Made by a program: the position numbers and the translations under genes | Shown here: positions 19,077-27,470 of the stretch, piece after piece | Layout of the letters: the number at the start of each line of letters is the position of its first letter | Numbering within the stretch: the stretch's first letter is position 1 | Assembly (NCBI GenBank): GCA_021780695.1 | Contig: JAJXYD010000033.1 | Span: 124,001 to 188,000, forward strand | DNA from: Deltaproteobacteria bacterium | GTDB taxonomy: Bacteria > Desulfobacterota > Syntrophobacteria > Syntrophobacterales > Syntrophobacteraceae | DNA: 64,000 nt | Direction: 5' to 3' | The notes under the pieces: model-generated | What the model was told of the DNA's origin: nothing | Database searches by the model: none | What the model saw: only the letters and a program-made list of their open reading frames with translations

Positions 19077-19093
19077 CTCAATCGCCAGGCCTT

Positions 19094-19139
19094 TTGCCGG
19101 ATGGGCGAGCGGGAAGGTTGCCCCGCGCCCACCCGGCAA
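19094..19139 (+). terminator. Strong hairpin after the mla operon
   Basis: TTGCCGG-A-TGGGCG (from 19094) pairs with CGCCCA-C-CCGGCAA (to 19139), 13 of 14 pairs, with a further GC-rich inner stem. No U-tract follows on the plus strand. It lies between convergent genes and probably stops or stabilises the mla transcript. Confidence 0.45.
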
Positions 19140-19157
19140 GGTAGTCCTGCTTCTCTA

Positions 19158-19355
19158 TCAATAATAATAGTAGTAGTGGTGATGGCGGTAGTGTCTGTAG
19201 CGCCAGTGGTGGTGATACCAGGGCCTGTTGTGCCAGTGGTGCCCGTAATAATAATAACCGTGATGATGATAATAAGCCGATGCGGAAACCATGGGTGCTA
19301 TCCAGATAGTAGCCGCAACCAGCAGCAGGGTAAAAAAGGAAGCTGCTTTTTTCAT
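19158..19355 (-). CDS. Small secreted His/Tyr-rich protein
   Basis: 65 residues. A strong site (AAGGAGAGGAG) precedes the ATG. Residues 1-26 are a clear Sec signal peptide (KKAASFFTLLLVAATIWIAP, cleavage after ASA). The mature 39 residues are almost all His, Tyr, Trp and Arg, ending in a run of five Tyr. No conserved family is recognised. The composition suggests metal binding or low-complexity envelope material, which is inference. It is convergent with the mla operon and divergent from lexA. Confidence 0.75.
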   Translation of the reverse strand: MKKAASFFTLLLVAATIWIAPMVSASAYYHHHGYYYYGHHWHNRPWYHHHWRYRHYRHHHYYYYY

Positions 19356-19393
19356 GACGCTCTCCTCTCCTTTCTAATTATTATCCATAATAT

Positions 19394-19419
19394 GTGGGGC
19401 AATCCCGGCCCCGTGTCAA
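19394..19419 (-). promoter_or_regulatory. Possible promoter of the His/Tyr-rich gene
   Basis: Minus-strand TTGACA (19414-19419) lies about 60 bases before the start codon. The best -10 is an AT-rich CATATT-like hexamer 18-20 bases further on, so spacing is not ideal. Confidence 0.35.
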
Positions 19420-19495
19420 TCCTAAATTAAGTCTCGTTAACCGCATGGAACATCCCGACATTATTGCAAACCGGGGCCGGGGAGAAAGGAAATAT

Positions 19496-19533
19496 TTGAC
19501 ATCCTTTCGGGTTTTCACCTAATATTCACCTAA
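19496..19533 (+). promoter_or_regulatory. lexA: lexA promoter with overlapping direct-repeat operator
   Basis: TTGACA (19496-19501) and TAATAT (19520-19525) are 18 bases apart, the strongest promoter seen in the host part. TTCACCTAA occurs at 19514-19522 and 19525-19533, an 11-base (one helical turn) period covering the -10. A repressor bound there would block RNA polymerase; LexA itself is the obvious candidate. Confidence 0.65.
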
Positions 19534-19611
19534 CGGGATATCTTAGCCGATCGCTTTTTTAAAAAGCACCTCTATCGGCTGATCGTCTAAACCCGGCCAG
19601 GAGGCTATCGC

Positions 19612-20229
19612 ATGGCAGGACTTACCCCGGCACAGGACCGGGTCTACCGGTTTGTAAAAGACTACATCGCTCAACACGGCCATGCGCCCTCCTATGAAGA
19701 GATTAGAATCAATATGGGATTTAAATCCTTAAATGCAGTCGCAAAACATCTCAGGCAGCTTGAAGAAAGAGGCCACCTGAGGATTCCCTTTAAAAACAGA
19801 AAACGCGTTTTGGAAGTGGCCCCTCTTGCAATTGGAGGCGGTTCGGTTCCCTTCCTGGGAGTTGTGGCCGCCGGCGCCCCCATAGAAGCCGTCGAAGTCC
19901 CCGGCTCCATCGAAGTGCCCGATAATTTCCTTGGAAACGGCGACAACTTTGCCCTGCGGGTAAAAGGCGACTCCATGATTGACGACGGCATCCGGGATGG
20001 CGACATCCTGATTGTCGCCAGGCAGCCTCAGGCCGAAAACGGACAAACCGTGGTGGCCTTGGTCAATGGGGAGGCAACGGTCAAGAAGTTCTACCGCCAT
20101 GGCGAGGATATGGAACTGCGGCCCGCAAATGAGAACATGAAGCCCATACGGGCGCCCGCCCGCGAGGTTGAAATTGCCGGGGTGGTAGTGGGACTTTTGC
20201 GAAACTACCGCCGGAAGCCCCGTGTATAA
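19612..20229 (+). CDS. lexA: SOS repressor LexA
   Basis: 205 residues behind AGGAGG. Residues 1-65 are the winged-helix DNA-binding domain (PSYEEIRINMGFKSLNAVAKHL). The C-terminal half is the S24 peptidase: cleavage site Ala-Gly in VVAAGAP near residue 87, catalytic Ser in GDSMID near 120 and Lys in ATVKKF near 157. LexA represses SOS genes and cleaves itself when RecA is activated by DNA damage. A 7-bp hairpin (19545-19551 with 19574-19580) sits in its leader. The DNA-recognition helix differs from E. coli, as does the putative operator. Confidence 0.96.
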   Translation: MAGLTPAQDRVYRFVKDYIAQHGHAPSYEEIRINMGFKSLNAVAKHLRQLEERGHLRIPFKNRKRVLEVAPLAIGGGSVPFLGVVAAGAPIEAVEVPGSIEVPDNFLGNGDNFALRVKGDSMIDDGIRDGDILIVARQPQAENGQTVVALVNGEATVKKFYRHGEDMELRPANENMKPIRAPAREVEIAGVVVGLLRNYRRKPRV

Positions 20230-20268
20230 ATAATGGCCTTCCACGCGACAATAAGGAGTTGCGAACCC

Positions 20269-20655
20269 ATGGATAAAAAACCAAGACTTCTTGTCTGGAA
20301 CTACACACGGGAAGAAAAAGACAAACTGGATGCGCTTCTTGGCGAAATCGGCGCCCCCTTTGCCTCGGCCATAACAAGCGACCAGGGGCATCTTCCCCTC
20401 AAAACGATCATCCACACCGACGGTCATGGTCAGGAAATCCTCCAATCCGATGAAAAAGTCCTTCTTTTCTATAATATTCCGGAAAAGGGCGTTTTCCTTC
20501 TTATAAACCTTTTCAAAAAGGAAGACCTCCCAAGGCCCATTTATGCCGTCGTCACGCCACATTCCATCGATTGGCCCTTTAGCAGGCTCCTCGAACACCT
20601 TATCGAGGAAAGGGATAACGCCGGGAAAAACTCCCAATCAAGGAGACAGCAATGA
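20269..20655 (+). CDS. DUF3783 family protein
   Basis: Start at ATG 20269 behind AAGGAG (10 bases). 128 residues. The sequence (EKVLLFYNIPEKGVFLLINLFKKEDLPRPIYAVVTPHSIDWPFSRLLEHLIEER) matches in character the DUF3783 family, small proteins of unknown function found mainly in anaerobes; the assignment is from memory of the family. It overlaps the following DUF1847 gene by four bases (ATGA), so the two are translationally coupled. No membrane or signal segments. Confidence 0.65.
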   Translation: MDKKPRLLVWNYTREEKDKLDALLGEIGAPFASAITSDQGHLPLKTIIHTDGHGQEILQSDEKVLLFYNIPEKGVFLLINLFKKEDLPRPIYAVVTPHSIDWPFSRLLEHLIEERDNAGKNSQSRRQQ

Positions 20656-21386
20656 AACCGCAAGACCAAAGATTGCCCCATTGTGCCGATTGCAAAATAG
20701 AGCGAACCATCTGCCGCTACGAAGACGGGAAGGGTCCGGCTTCCTGCCCGACTCTGAATTTGCCCGAAGTGATCGAACTTTCCCTTAAAGAATACAAAAA
20801 AGGGGAAAATCTTGAATTTGCCGCCAACGCCTCGATTCAGGAGGCCCAGTGTTATGTAAATGGCGAAAAGGACAACCCCCACATTCGCTATGCCGTTAAG
20901 CCCCGAATCCAGGAAACCATCGAATTTGCCCACAAAATGGGCTACAAAAGACTCGGACTCGCCTTTTGCGCAGGACTTAAAGATGAGGCGAAGATAGTCT
21001 CCGATATTTTAAAACAACAAGGCTTTGAAGTTGCTTCAGTCATCTGCAAGGTGGGAGGAACCCCCAAGGAATTTTTGGGCCTCCTGGACGAGCAGAAAAT
21101 CACCCCCGGCGAATACGAAACGATGTGTAGCCCCGTAACTCAGGCAAAGGTGCTCAATGCGGCATCCACCGACTTCAATATCTTGATGGGATTATGCGTG
21201 GGGCATGACTCCTTGATGATGCGTTTTTCAGAAAGGCTCTGCACCGTGCTTGTCGTAAAAGACAGGGTTACCGGTCACAATCCTTTGGCCGCGATTCAAC
21301 TGCATCGCTCATACTATAAGAAATTGGGCGAAGAGAAGTTCGACCGGGGGGAAAGCCTTTCGATTTCGGCTAAGCCCCGGCCATAG
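20652..21386 (+). CDS. DUF1847 domain metal-binding-like protein
   Basis: 244 residues. N-terminal Cys motif HCADCKIERTICR followed by further Cys (SCPTLN, FCAGLK, GLCVGHDS) is typical of DUF1847 proteins, which occur in strict anaerobes and are thought to bind metal; no activity is established. Four-base overlap with DUF3783 upstream. Ends 84 bases before tRNA-Pro and is the last host protein gene before the prophage. Confidence 0.75.
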   Translation: MKPQDQRLPHCADCKIERTICRYEDGKGPASCPTLNLPEVIELSLKEYKKGENLEFAANASIQEAQCYVNGEKDNPHIRYAVKPRIQETIEFAHKMGYKRLGLAFCAGLKDEAKIVSDILKQQGFEVASVICKVGGTPKEFLGLLDEQKITPGEYETMCSPVTQAKVLNAASTDFNILMGLCVGHDSLMMRFSERLCTVLVVKDRVTGHNPLAAIQLHRSYYKKLGEEKFDRGESLSISAKPRP

Positions 21387-21425
21387 ATATCGCGGGTTGC
21401 CCGCAAGAATAATCTCAAAAGTGAG

Positions 21426-21454
21426 TGGACAGCATGGGGAAATTTTGTTAAATA
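21426..21454 (+). promoter_or_regulatory. Possible tRNA-Pro promoter
   Basis: TGGACA (21426-21431, five of six to TTGACA) and TAAATA (21449-21454) are 17 bases apart; the tRNA begins 16 bases after the -10. The -10 match is weak. Confidence 0.4.
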
Positions 21455-21470
21455 TGCGGCACCATTGGAT

Positions 21471-21544
21471 CGGGACGTGGCTCAGCTTGGTAGAGCGCTG
21501 CGTTCGGGACGCAGAAGTCGCTGGTTCAAATCCAGTCGTCCCGA
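21471..21544 (+). tRNA. tRNA-Pro(CGG)
   Basis: 74 bases fold as a cloverleaf. Acceptor CGGGACG (21471-21477) pairs with CGTCCCG (21537-21543), discriminator A at 21544. The anticodon arm is CTGCG-TTCGGGA-CGCAG, giving anticodon CGG with G at position 37, as in tRNA-Pro. The T arm is CTGGTTCAAATCCAG. CCA is not encoded. The prophage tail module begins directly after it, so its 3' end is the likely attachment site. Confidence 0.93.
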
Positions 21545-21581
21545 TCAAAAAATCAAGTACTTACAAAGCACGAAAAAAATC

Positions 21582-21607
21582 CTGGGTACTAAATCGGTAG
21601 TACCCAG
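21582..21607 (-). terminator. Terminator of the phage late operon
   Basis: CTGGGTACT (21582-21590) and AGTACCCAG (21599-21607) form a perfect 9-bp stem with an 8-base loop. On the minus strand it is followed by GGATTTTTTTCG, a good U-tract, 13 bases after the tail-tip gene stop. It shields the host tRNA from late phage transcription. Confidence 0.85.
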
Positions 21608-21619
21608 CAGATTGCCTGC

Positions 21620-24600
21620 TCATCTCAGTAATTCCACAGCTTGTAAAGAAATACCCGTAAAAGTCGCATTCAAGAGGGCAGAGAGATTGTAAGTGAACGT
21701 CCCAGGACCAGGACTATCCAAGAACACGAATGTAAACCCTGTCCCGTTCCCGTTTCCGTCAAAATTCGCAACAATCTGCGGTCCTATGTTCGTTGAGCCC
21801 CGCTGAAGTTGAGCCACCGCCGCCCCGGCCGCCTGAACAAAATCCGCATCAGTTGCGGGCTCCGCACCAAGCGCCCCTTTGTTACAGGATACTGCATAGT
21901 CTACTCCGAGAGTAACATCTTTGAGAAGCAAACTCGGAAGAGCTGTCCCGGCAGTGGCTGAAGTCATCGAGCCACAACTGGCTACTATCAAGACATTTGT
22001 GCCGACTGTAAAAGTTGCTGTGAGGCTTTCGATTATGCCAGAACCGCTATATGAGGCCCCGTAAGCATGATTTGGATTTGTGACTGCATTGGCCGCGATC
22101 TCCGAGGTTGTGACAATCCCTGCCACGATCTGACCGGACGCCACCGTATTTTGCGTTGCAAGAGCGCCTTGGTTGGCAATGAGCGCTGCCGTTCCCTGGG
22201 AAGTTATCACTTCCGCATCGGATAAGACCGATCCCGTAGAGGATGTAACGTTGGTTCCAAGAGCAACCGTGCTCGTTACAACCTGGGTTAGCGTGTAATC
22301 GAGATAGCCTGTCTGGCTCCCTTGCCCGGAAGATGTGAAGGCTTCGACAGAGAACAAATATTGATCCGGCTTTAGTTGGGCAATATTGATAAAGCTATCG
22401 GCGGTAGTGTTTAGGTCTGTGGTCACGCCTGTCGTAACACTTTTTGCCCAAACGTGGAAATAGCTCACCTGGGCGCTTTGCTGCGCAAGTGACCAGCTTG
22501 CAAAGGTCCCGCTTCCCAGGATTGTATCTACGAGCATCACCAGAATGCCCGTTTGGGACGAATAGGAGGAAATGGAACCTTCCATCCAATTGGTAGTGGG
22601 CGCGGCACTATCCATGGCCCGTATGCGTTGCCCTGCCTGGAGGGCAAGCCCTGCATTCATTGTGAAGGTCTGTGAACCCGTAGCGATTGTGTTGGAAGTG
22701 GTCGATGTCCCTGTAATCCCGGAGCATTCCCACGAAAGCAACGTTTTCTGTTTCAGTATCCCGCCCGAATCCAGGGCAGATGCGGCAATAACGGCTAGGT
22801 TTGCGGGAGCCGGAAGCACGGTCACGGGGGAATATAGAGATGTGTAATTTGGAGGCTGTAGACTCAAATTTGCCTCGACCCGGTCATATTTTGTGGGGTC
22901 ATAAAGAACAGCCGTTATCTCGAAGGTAATATCGCTCACTTCTTTTTTAGCGACTACGACAAAGGGCCTTGGTTCAATCCCGTTCCCGCTGGCATCAGAG
23001 ATTGTCCAGATCGTCCCATTTGCGGGCAACGCAGCCCAGGAATTATAAGCCACAGCGAGTAAGGCCGTTGTCCCTGCCACCGTAGTGATGCTTGCCGATT
23101 GGGTGATATAGCCATCTCCGGAAGAATTGGGGACTATGCACCCAAACAAATAACTGACGCCCGGCTCTAAAGCTACGGGTGCATCCAGGGTGACACTGTA
23201 AGCCGTTCCGGTATCGACAAAGGATACCATGCGCCCGGCGAATCTCGCCCCGGCATAGCTGGGATCGGCGACCGGGATAATCATCCCCGGCATCGTCATG
23301 ACGTGCTCATAGCCGCCTCGGTAAGTGACTATCTCCGTAGAATTTTGTTCTGTATCAAGGAGCATAGCACCCTTACGATGGGCCTGTCCCCTTGAAGTAC
23401 AACCAAAGGCCGTGATCTCAACCTGGTTCCACCCATAGGCAAGTATCCCGGCCTTGTCCTCTACGACCTCGATATCCTTTCTGTAAAGAAGTTCCGGGTT
23501 GTTCCAGTGTACCAGACAGACCGTGTGCCGATCAGAAAATGCAGAGCCGGAGTAAGAAAACTGCCCCCCGATTACATTTGCAGGACAAACCGTTGGGCCA
23601 TACTCGGCGGGTGTCTGATAGCGATCCATTATGAATCCGACACCCGCAGAAGAGTTGTAACGTGAGCCCTGGAAGCAACTAGCCATCAACGCGAGCTGCT
23701 TTGCTGCGTTATCTTGCTGCTTCAGGATGCAATTCATCGTATAGCGCTGTTCATAGCCTCCATAGCCATCGAGGACAACGCCGTCACAATACTGAGCAAT
23801 GGTGTATAAGCCCCATTTGTCAACCAGCGCGGGAGATACCGCAAGCCCATATCGTGTGTTTGTGTATAGGTCGTAAAGACACCAAGCCGGGTTGGTGGAC
23901 CACACGGTTTTGAAAGTGCCGTTCCATGTTCCAACGTAGGCGAGGGCATTTCCGGTAGTCCCTGCCGGATAGGCTGGCGCATTCGTGGCGTCCAGGCCCA
24001 GCGATATCGTATTGGCATCAACCACAGAGCAAAGGTCGAAAGTCACCCCGTTTAGATAGGTGGACCATCCAGTGCTTCCATAGAAGCTCATCGGGAAATT
24101 GGATGTTCCTAGAGGTATGCCATGGTTTGTGATTGTGACAGTGCCTGGGTTTGCAGCCGTCATTCCGGTAACTAAAAGATTCGGATAGTAGTTGGAAGGA
24201 ACCTGGATCAGGAGGGCATTCACCAAAAAGCCGCATTGCGGCATCGAAGACCCGAAGTATTTGGAATCGACGTAAAATCCTGCGAGGACTGAATTTGGAT
24301 AATATTGCTTAACGTTTTGTATTTCGGTAAAGGACGCGAAGTAAGTTGTGTTCTGAAGGGTTGGTTGATTGGAATCTGCCGTTATTCTAACGACTTTGAT
24401 ATTGTACTGGAGGGTATTGTCTGGAAGGGGAAACTCGTAGTCGCAGAGATAAGAACCAGAAACCTGCCCGCTGATTGTATCGTTTACCGCAAGAAGCCAC
24501 GCGCCCCCAAATGGCTGTATCCATATCTGGATTGCAACGGAAGTGCCCGACACATCCCCCGAGGTGGGATCGGTATAGATCAAAGACCCAACCCCAACCG

Positions 24601-25003
24601 TAACGCGAACGGAGTCAACGCCCGGCCCTGACGTGCTGGCAACGATGGGTGTTGTGTTGTAGACCTGCGTGCCTACGACCTCCACCGACTCTATATCGCT
24701 AAAGTTCGGCATAACGGTTTGGACGGAATCCCCGTACCTGTATTCAAAGGATTTTATCAGGTAATTCCAAGTCAGGTCTTCGTCGTTAAGTTCAAGCGGA
24801 TTTGTAAGCACCAACACGTCATTTAGATAAACCCCTCCGAGGGGTTGATTGACGGGATTTGGTCCAAAGCCCTGAATCGGGCCTTCGCACACCAGACAAA
24901 TCCATTTTGCCAGCGTGTCCGATTGAAGAGTGTTTGGCCCAACGCTTCCACCACTGCCGCCCTTACTGCTACTTCCACCGCCTGACCCTGTTATCCTCGA
25001 CAT
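21620..25003 (-). CDS. Tail tip host-specificity protein J
   Basis: 1127 residues. The N-terminal half follows the lambda gpJ pattern: a Gly/Ser-rich start, LAKWICLVCEGPIQGF, then the segment AGFYVDSKYFGS and the cysteine-containing loop region (NNPELLYRKDIEVVEDKAGI). The C-terminal part is beta-rich with fibronectin-like and variable sequence and should bind the host receptor. Last gene of the operon, in the order M-L-K-I-J known from lambda. The start at 25003 is five bases after the I stop. Confidence 0.9.
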   Translation of the reverse strand: MSRITGSGGGSSSKGGSGGSVGPNTLQSDTLAKWICLVCEGPIQGFGPNPVNQPLGGVYLNDVLVLTNPLELNDEDLTWNYLIKSFEYRYGDSVQTVMPNFSDIESVEVVGTQVYNTTPIVASTSGPGVDSVRVTVGVGSLIYTDPTSGDVSGTSVAIQIWIQPFGGAWLLAVNDTISGQVSGSYLCDYEFPLPDNTLQYNIKVVRITADSNQPTLQNTTYFASFTEIQNVKQYYPNSVLAGFYVDSKYFGSSMPQCGFLVNALLIQVPSNYYPNLLVTGMTAANPGTVTITNHGIPLGTSNFPMSFYGSTGWSTYLNGVTFDLCSVVDANTISLGLDATNAPAYPAGTTGNALAYVGTWNGTFKTVWSTNPAWCLYDLYTNTRYGLAVSPALVDKWGLYTIAQYCDGVVLDGYGGYEQRYTMNCILKQQDNAAKQLALMASCFQGSRYNSSAGVGFIMDRYQTPAEYGPTVCPANVIGGQFSYSGSAFSDRHTVCLVHWNNPELLYRKDIEVVEDKAGILAYGWNQVEITAFGCTSRGQAHRKGAMLLDTEQNSTEIVTYRGGYEHVMTMPGMIIPVADPSYAGARFAGRMVSFVDTGTAYSVTLDAPVALEPGVSYLFGCIVPNSSGDGYITQSASITTVAGTTALLAVAYNSWAALPANGTIWTISDASGNGIEPRPFVVVAKKEVSDITFEITAVLYDPTKYDRVEANLSLQPPNYTSLYSPVTVLPAPANLAVIAASALDSGGILKQKTLLSWECSGITGTSTTSNTIATGSQTFTMNAGLALQAGQRIRAMDSAAPTTNWMEGSISSYSSQTGILVMLVDTILGSGTFASWSLAQQSAQVSYFHVWAKSVTTGVTTDLNTTADSFINIAQLKPDQYLFSVEAFTSSGQGSQTGYLDYTLTQVVTSTVALGTNVTSSTGSVLSDAEVITSQGTAALIANQGALATQNTVASGQIVAGIVTTSEIAANAVTNPNHAYGASYSGSGIIESLTATFTVGTNVLIVASCGSMTSATAGTALPSLLLKDVTLGVDYAVSCNKGALGAEPATDADFVQAAGAAVAQLQRGSTNIGPQIVANFDGNGNGTGFTFVFLDSPGPGTFTYNLSALLNATFTGISLQAVELLR

Positions 25004-25008
25004 GCTCT

Positions 25009-25944
25009 TTAAGTCCCTGCCACACTAAGGTGGTGGTTGGCTTGCAAATTAGTGAAAGTATAGGTGAAGGGGTTGCTTGTGCCGTCGTAGACGTCCAACC
25101 CATCGACATAAATATGAGATATCGAGTCCCCCCCAGCCGCCGTGAAGGTGAGAGAAAGGTTTGCTCCGGCGGCCTCAGTCCATACGTAAGGCATATACAG
25201 CCCCATCGTTACCTTCTGCGCGGTTGGGGCAGGGGAAATAGTTATCCCAGGTGGAAGCGGTATCCCTGAACCTATTCCGTTTGTGGCTGGGCCTGTGTAG
25301 AGATTGATCGCATATTCGCCAACGCCCACATTCCACCACGTTCCATCTGAGGCCGATGTAGCCGGATTACCCAATAGTTGTGCGTTGCTGAGGCCGGAAG
25401 ATATGAGGGTGGAACCTGCCATCATGGTTCCATAGATAACCGGGACGGGACCGCCTTGGACCGTTGTGTTAAGCGCCCCATTGAATAGGTAGGAATTGTG
25501 CTGGTCAGGCGTAGGGGATAAAAGGGCCGCGACGCCTCCCAAGATCATGAGCGCGCCCGTTAGAACAAGGCCGCTCTCCATGGCTCCAGACATGAAGCCA
25601 CCCACACCGAGGCCCACAGGCCCCATTACGACCGCCGCAGCAATCATTGCCACACCGAGCACGATCTGAAAGAAACCGTTGCCCCCCGATCCTGCGATAA
25701 CCGGGATGATATGGATTGTCCCGGCCCCCACGTTCAGATTAAGCTCTTTGTCGGAAAGGCAATTCGTGGCCTCCCATCTATCCCCCACGACAATATGGAA
25801 CTTCCCATCTCGGATTTTATTGTAAAAGGTTTTCCGGTTTGCCTGAATGGCTCGGCAAGCCTCCCCGACAGAGGCAACGTCTAGCGCCATCTCTTGCCCG
25901 TATTCATCGGCTAGATACCCGTGAAAGACTATGCGCCTAAGCAT
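25009..25944 (-). CDS. Tail assembly protein I
   Basis: Start at ATG 25944, where GGAGG lies six bases upstream and the protein reads MLRRIVFHGYLADEYG; it overlaps the K stop by 8 bases. 311 residues. The N-terminal ubiquitin-like fold, central hydrophobic Gly/Ala segments (FFQIVLGVAMIAAAVV, GLVLTGALMILGGVAALL) and the sequence GPVPVIYGTMMAGSTLISSGL are typical of lambda gpI. It helps assemble the tail tip and is longer than lambda I (223 residues). Confidence 0.82.
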   Translation of the reverse strand: MLRRIVFHGYLADEYGQEMALDVASVGEACRAIQANRKTFYNKIRDGKFHIVVGDRWEATNCLSDKELNLNVGAGTIHIIPVIAGSGGNGFFQIVLGVAMIAAAVVMGPVGLGVGGFMSGAMESGLVLTGALMILGGVAALLSPTPDQHNSYLFNGALNTTVQGGPVPVIYGTMMAGSTLISSGLSNAQLLGNPATSASDGTWWNVGVGEYAINLYTGPATNGIGSGIPLPPGITISPAPTAQKVTMGLYMPYVWTEAAGANLSLTFTAAGGDSISHIYVDGLDVYDGTSNPFTYTFTNLQANHHLSVAGT

Positions 25945-26686
25945 TGGGCCCCTCCACCACGTACCGGCAGACATGCCGTATGGACGATGCTCCAGAAGAC
26001 AATGGCATGATTCGGCTGCCACCTCCGACCATGTGGTTTAATATGAGGTTCGAGCCAAGATAAATGGCAGCGTGGTTGATTCTGTCGCTTCTAACCGCAG
26101 CGAAAACGATATCACCCGCCCTGAGCTTAACGAGATCGCGGTTATCCTCGAAGGCAATATTTTGGATATAGGGAAGGCCGGCCATTATCCCTTCAAGATA
26201 AAGATTGCCCGCTGCCATCTCCCACCAACCCCAGGAGCGCGGAGGGTTAGGCATCGTGACTTTGTGGTTTACCCGGAAGTAATCCCTAACAAGAGTCCAG
26301 CAATCATAGATCCCATGGATGAATTCCCTTCCCTCAAGCGGAGGCGGTTTTATTTGGTCTCCAAAGAAAACCGGATCGGAGGCGAGCCCATGCCGGACGA
26401 AGACAACACCCCATGGGATTTCCATTTCTTGCTGTGAAGTCATATCTTGCTTGCTAAGCGATTTTATCCGTTGATCCACGTGCGAGTGAATCACGGCTTG
26501 GATGGCACCTACCCTTTCAGCGTTCAATTGATCGTGAGGGTCTATCAGGAAATCGGTTTTTGGATTTTCCGCAATATTGCGGCAAGGAAGGTAGGTGTTT
26601 GCTACAACCAAGCCGCAAGCCTCCATGGGAGCACAGCCGAGGACATGCTCCCGGATGCTGGCGTTGGTCTTCGCGCTAAGCTCCAT
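25937..26686 (-). CDS. Tail tip protein K: JAMM plus NlpC/P60 domains
   Basis: Start at ATG 26686, overlapping the L stop (TGATG). 249 residues. The N-terminal JAMM metalloprotease-like domain shows Glu22 (MEACG) and HSH near 67-69 with S..D near 78-81. The C-terminal NlpC/P60 domain has catalytic Cys near 129 (IYDCWTLVRDYF) and His in RINHAAIYLG. gpK acts in tail-tip assembly and may cut peptidoglycan peptides during entry. Both active sites look intact. Confidence 0.9.
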   Translation of the reverse strand: MELSAKTNASIREHVLGCAPMEACGLVVANTYLPCRNIAENPKTDFLIDPHDQLNAERVGAIQAVIHSHVDQRIKSLSKQDMTSQQEMEIPWGVVFVRHGLASDPVFFGDQIKPPPLEGREFIHGIYDCWTLVRDYFRVNHKVTMPNPPRSWGWWEMAAGNLYLEGIMAGLPYIQNIAFEDNRDLVKLRAGDIVFAAVRSDRINHAAIYLGSNLILNHMVGGGSRIMPLSSGASSIRHVCRYVVEGPNA

Positions 26687-27465
26687 CAATAGCCCCCTGA
26701 TAAGTTGATGCGTTCAACGCCCAAGAAACCCCAAAACGGTAGAGCCGCAGGATTGGGAAATCGCAAAAGACAATCGCTTTTTTGCTTCCCGCATTGGTCC
26801 AGGCCCACCACAATAGTTGCATTTCCGTACTGGTCCCAATAGCCGGTTCCAGTGTAAGGACATTGAGTGCTCGAATAATCCCAGGCCCCATTGCGGTAGA
26901 CCCGATAACGGGCAAGACAATAATCTCGGATGACCGTTCGATAGGGAAGTTTTACGTTTTGCTGGTCCATCCAGGAAGCCAACTCGAAGTCTACGTAAAG
27001 CGGGTTTTGGCTTACCTTTCGCTCAATGCGCCATTCGTCCGGACCGTAGTATGCGCTAGGACTAGCGGCTGGTTGGCCGTCAAGATATTTGGCGTATGTC
27101 CGAAACCTACGGACAGTTCCGCCCACCATGTCGCCGTATGCGATAATGGAAGGAGTGAAAACCCCTAGAACGTTCGCGAGTCTTATTTTTGGACGGGGCA
27201 AGGCCCCCTGGCTTGACGTTTCCCACTGGTCAATCTGCAAGTCTATGGGATTCCATACAATCGTTTGTGGCGTGCTTCCTTCCGGGTATTCCAGGGTCCA
27301 GATGATAGGGCTATTTGTCGTAATGCCTGATGACGCCGAGGTAGCCACCGATTGCACCCAATAGGTAATAGGGTAAGAAGGGTTTATGCTCGTAAGGTCT
27401 AGCTGGAAAAACTGCAAGACTTGCCCGAGGTCTTGCATCAAGGCATCGTTGGCTATATTTCCCAT
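26686..27465 (-). CDS. Minor tail protein L
   Basis: Start at ATG 27465 behind GGAGT; an upstream in-frame start lies inside the previous gene. 259 residues. Position between the M-like and K genes and the sequence (SYPITYWVQSVATSASSGI-type N-terminus, DLQIDQWETSSQGALPRPKIRLANV) identify gpL. Four C-terminal cysteines (DYCLARY, TQCPYTG, DQCGKQKSDC) match the four ligands of the iron-sulfur cluster reported for lambda-type L proteins; cluster binding here is inferred. Confidence 0.87.
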   Translation of the reverse strand: MGNIANDALMQDLGQVLQFFQLDLTSINPSYPITYWVQSVATSASSGITTNSPIIWTLEYPEGSTPQTIVWNPIDLQIDQWETSSQGALPRPKIRLANVLGVFTPSIIAYGDMVGGTVRRFRTYAKYLDGQPAASPSAYYGPDEWRIERKVSQNPLYVDFELASWMDQQNVKLPYRTVIRDYCLARYRVYRNGAWDYSSTQCPYTGTGYWDQYGNATIVVGLDQCGKQKSDCLLRFPNPAALPFWGFLGVERINLSGGY

Positions 27466-27470
27466 GTTTT

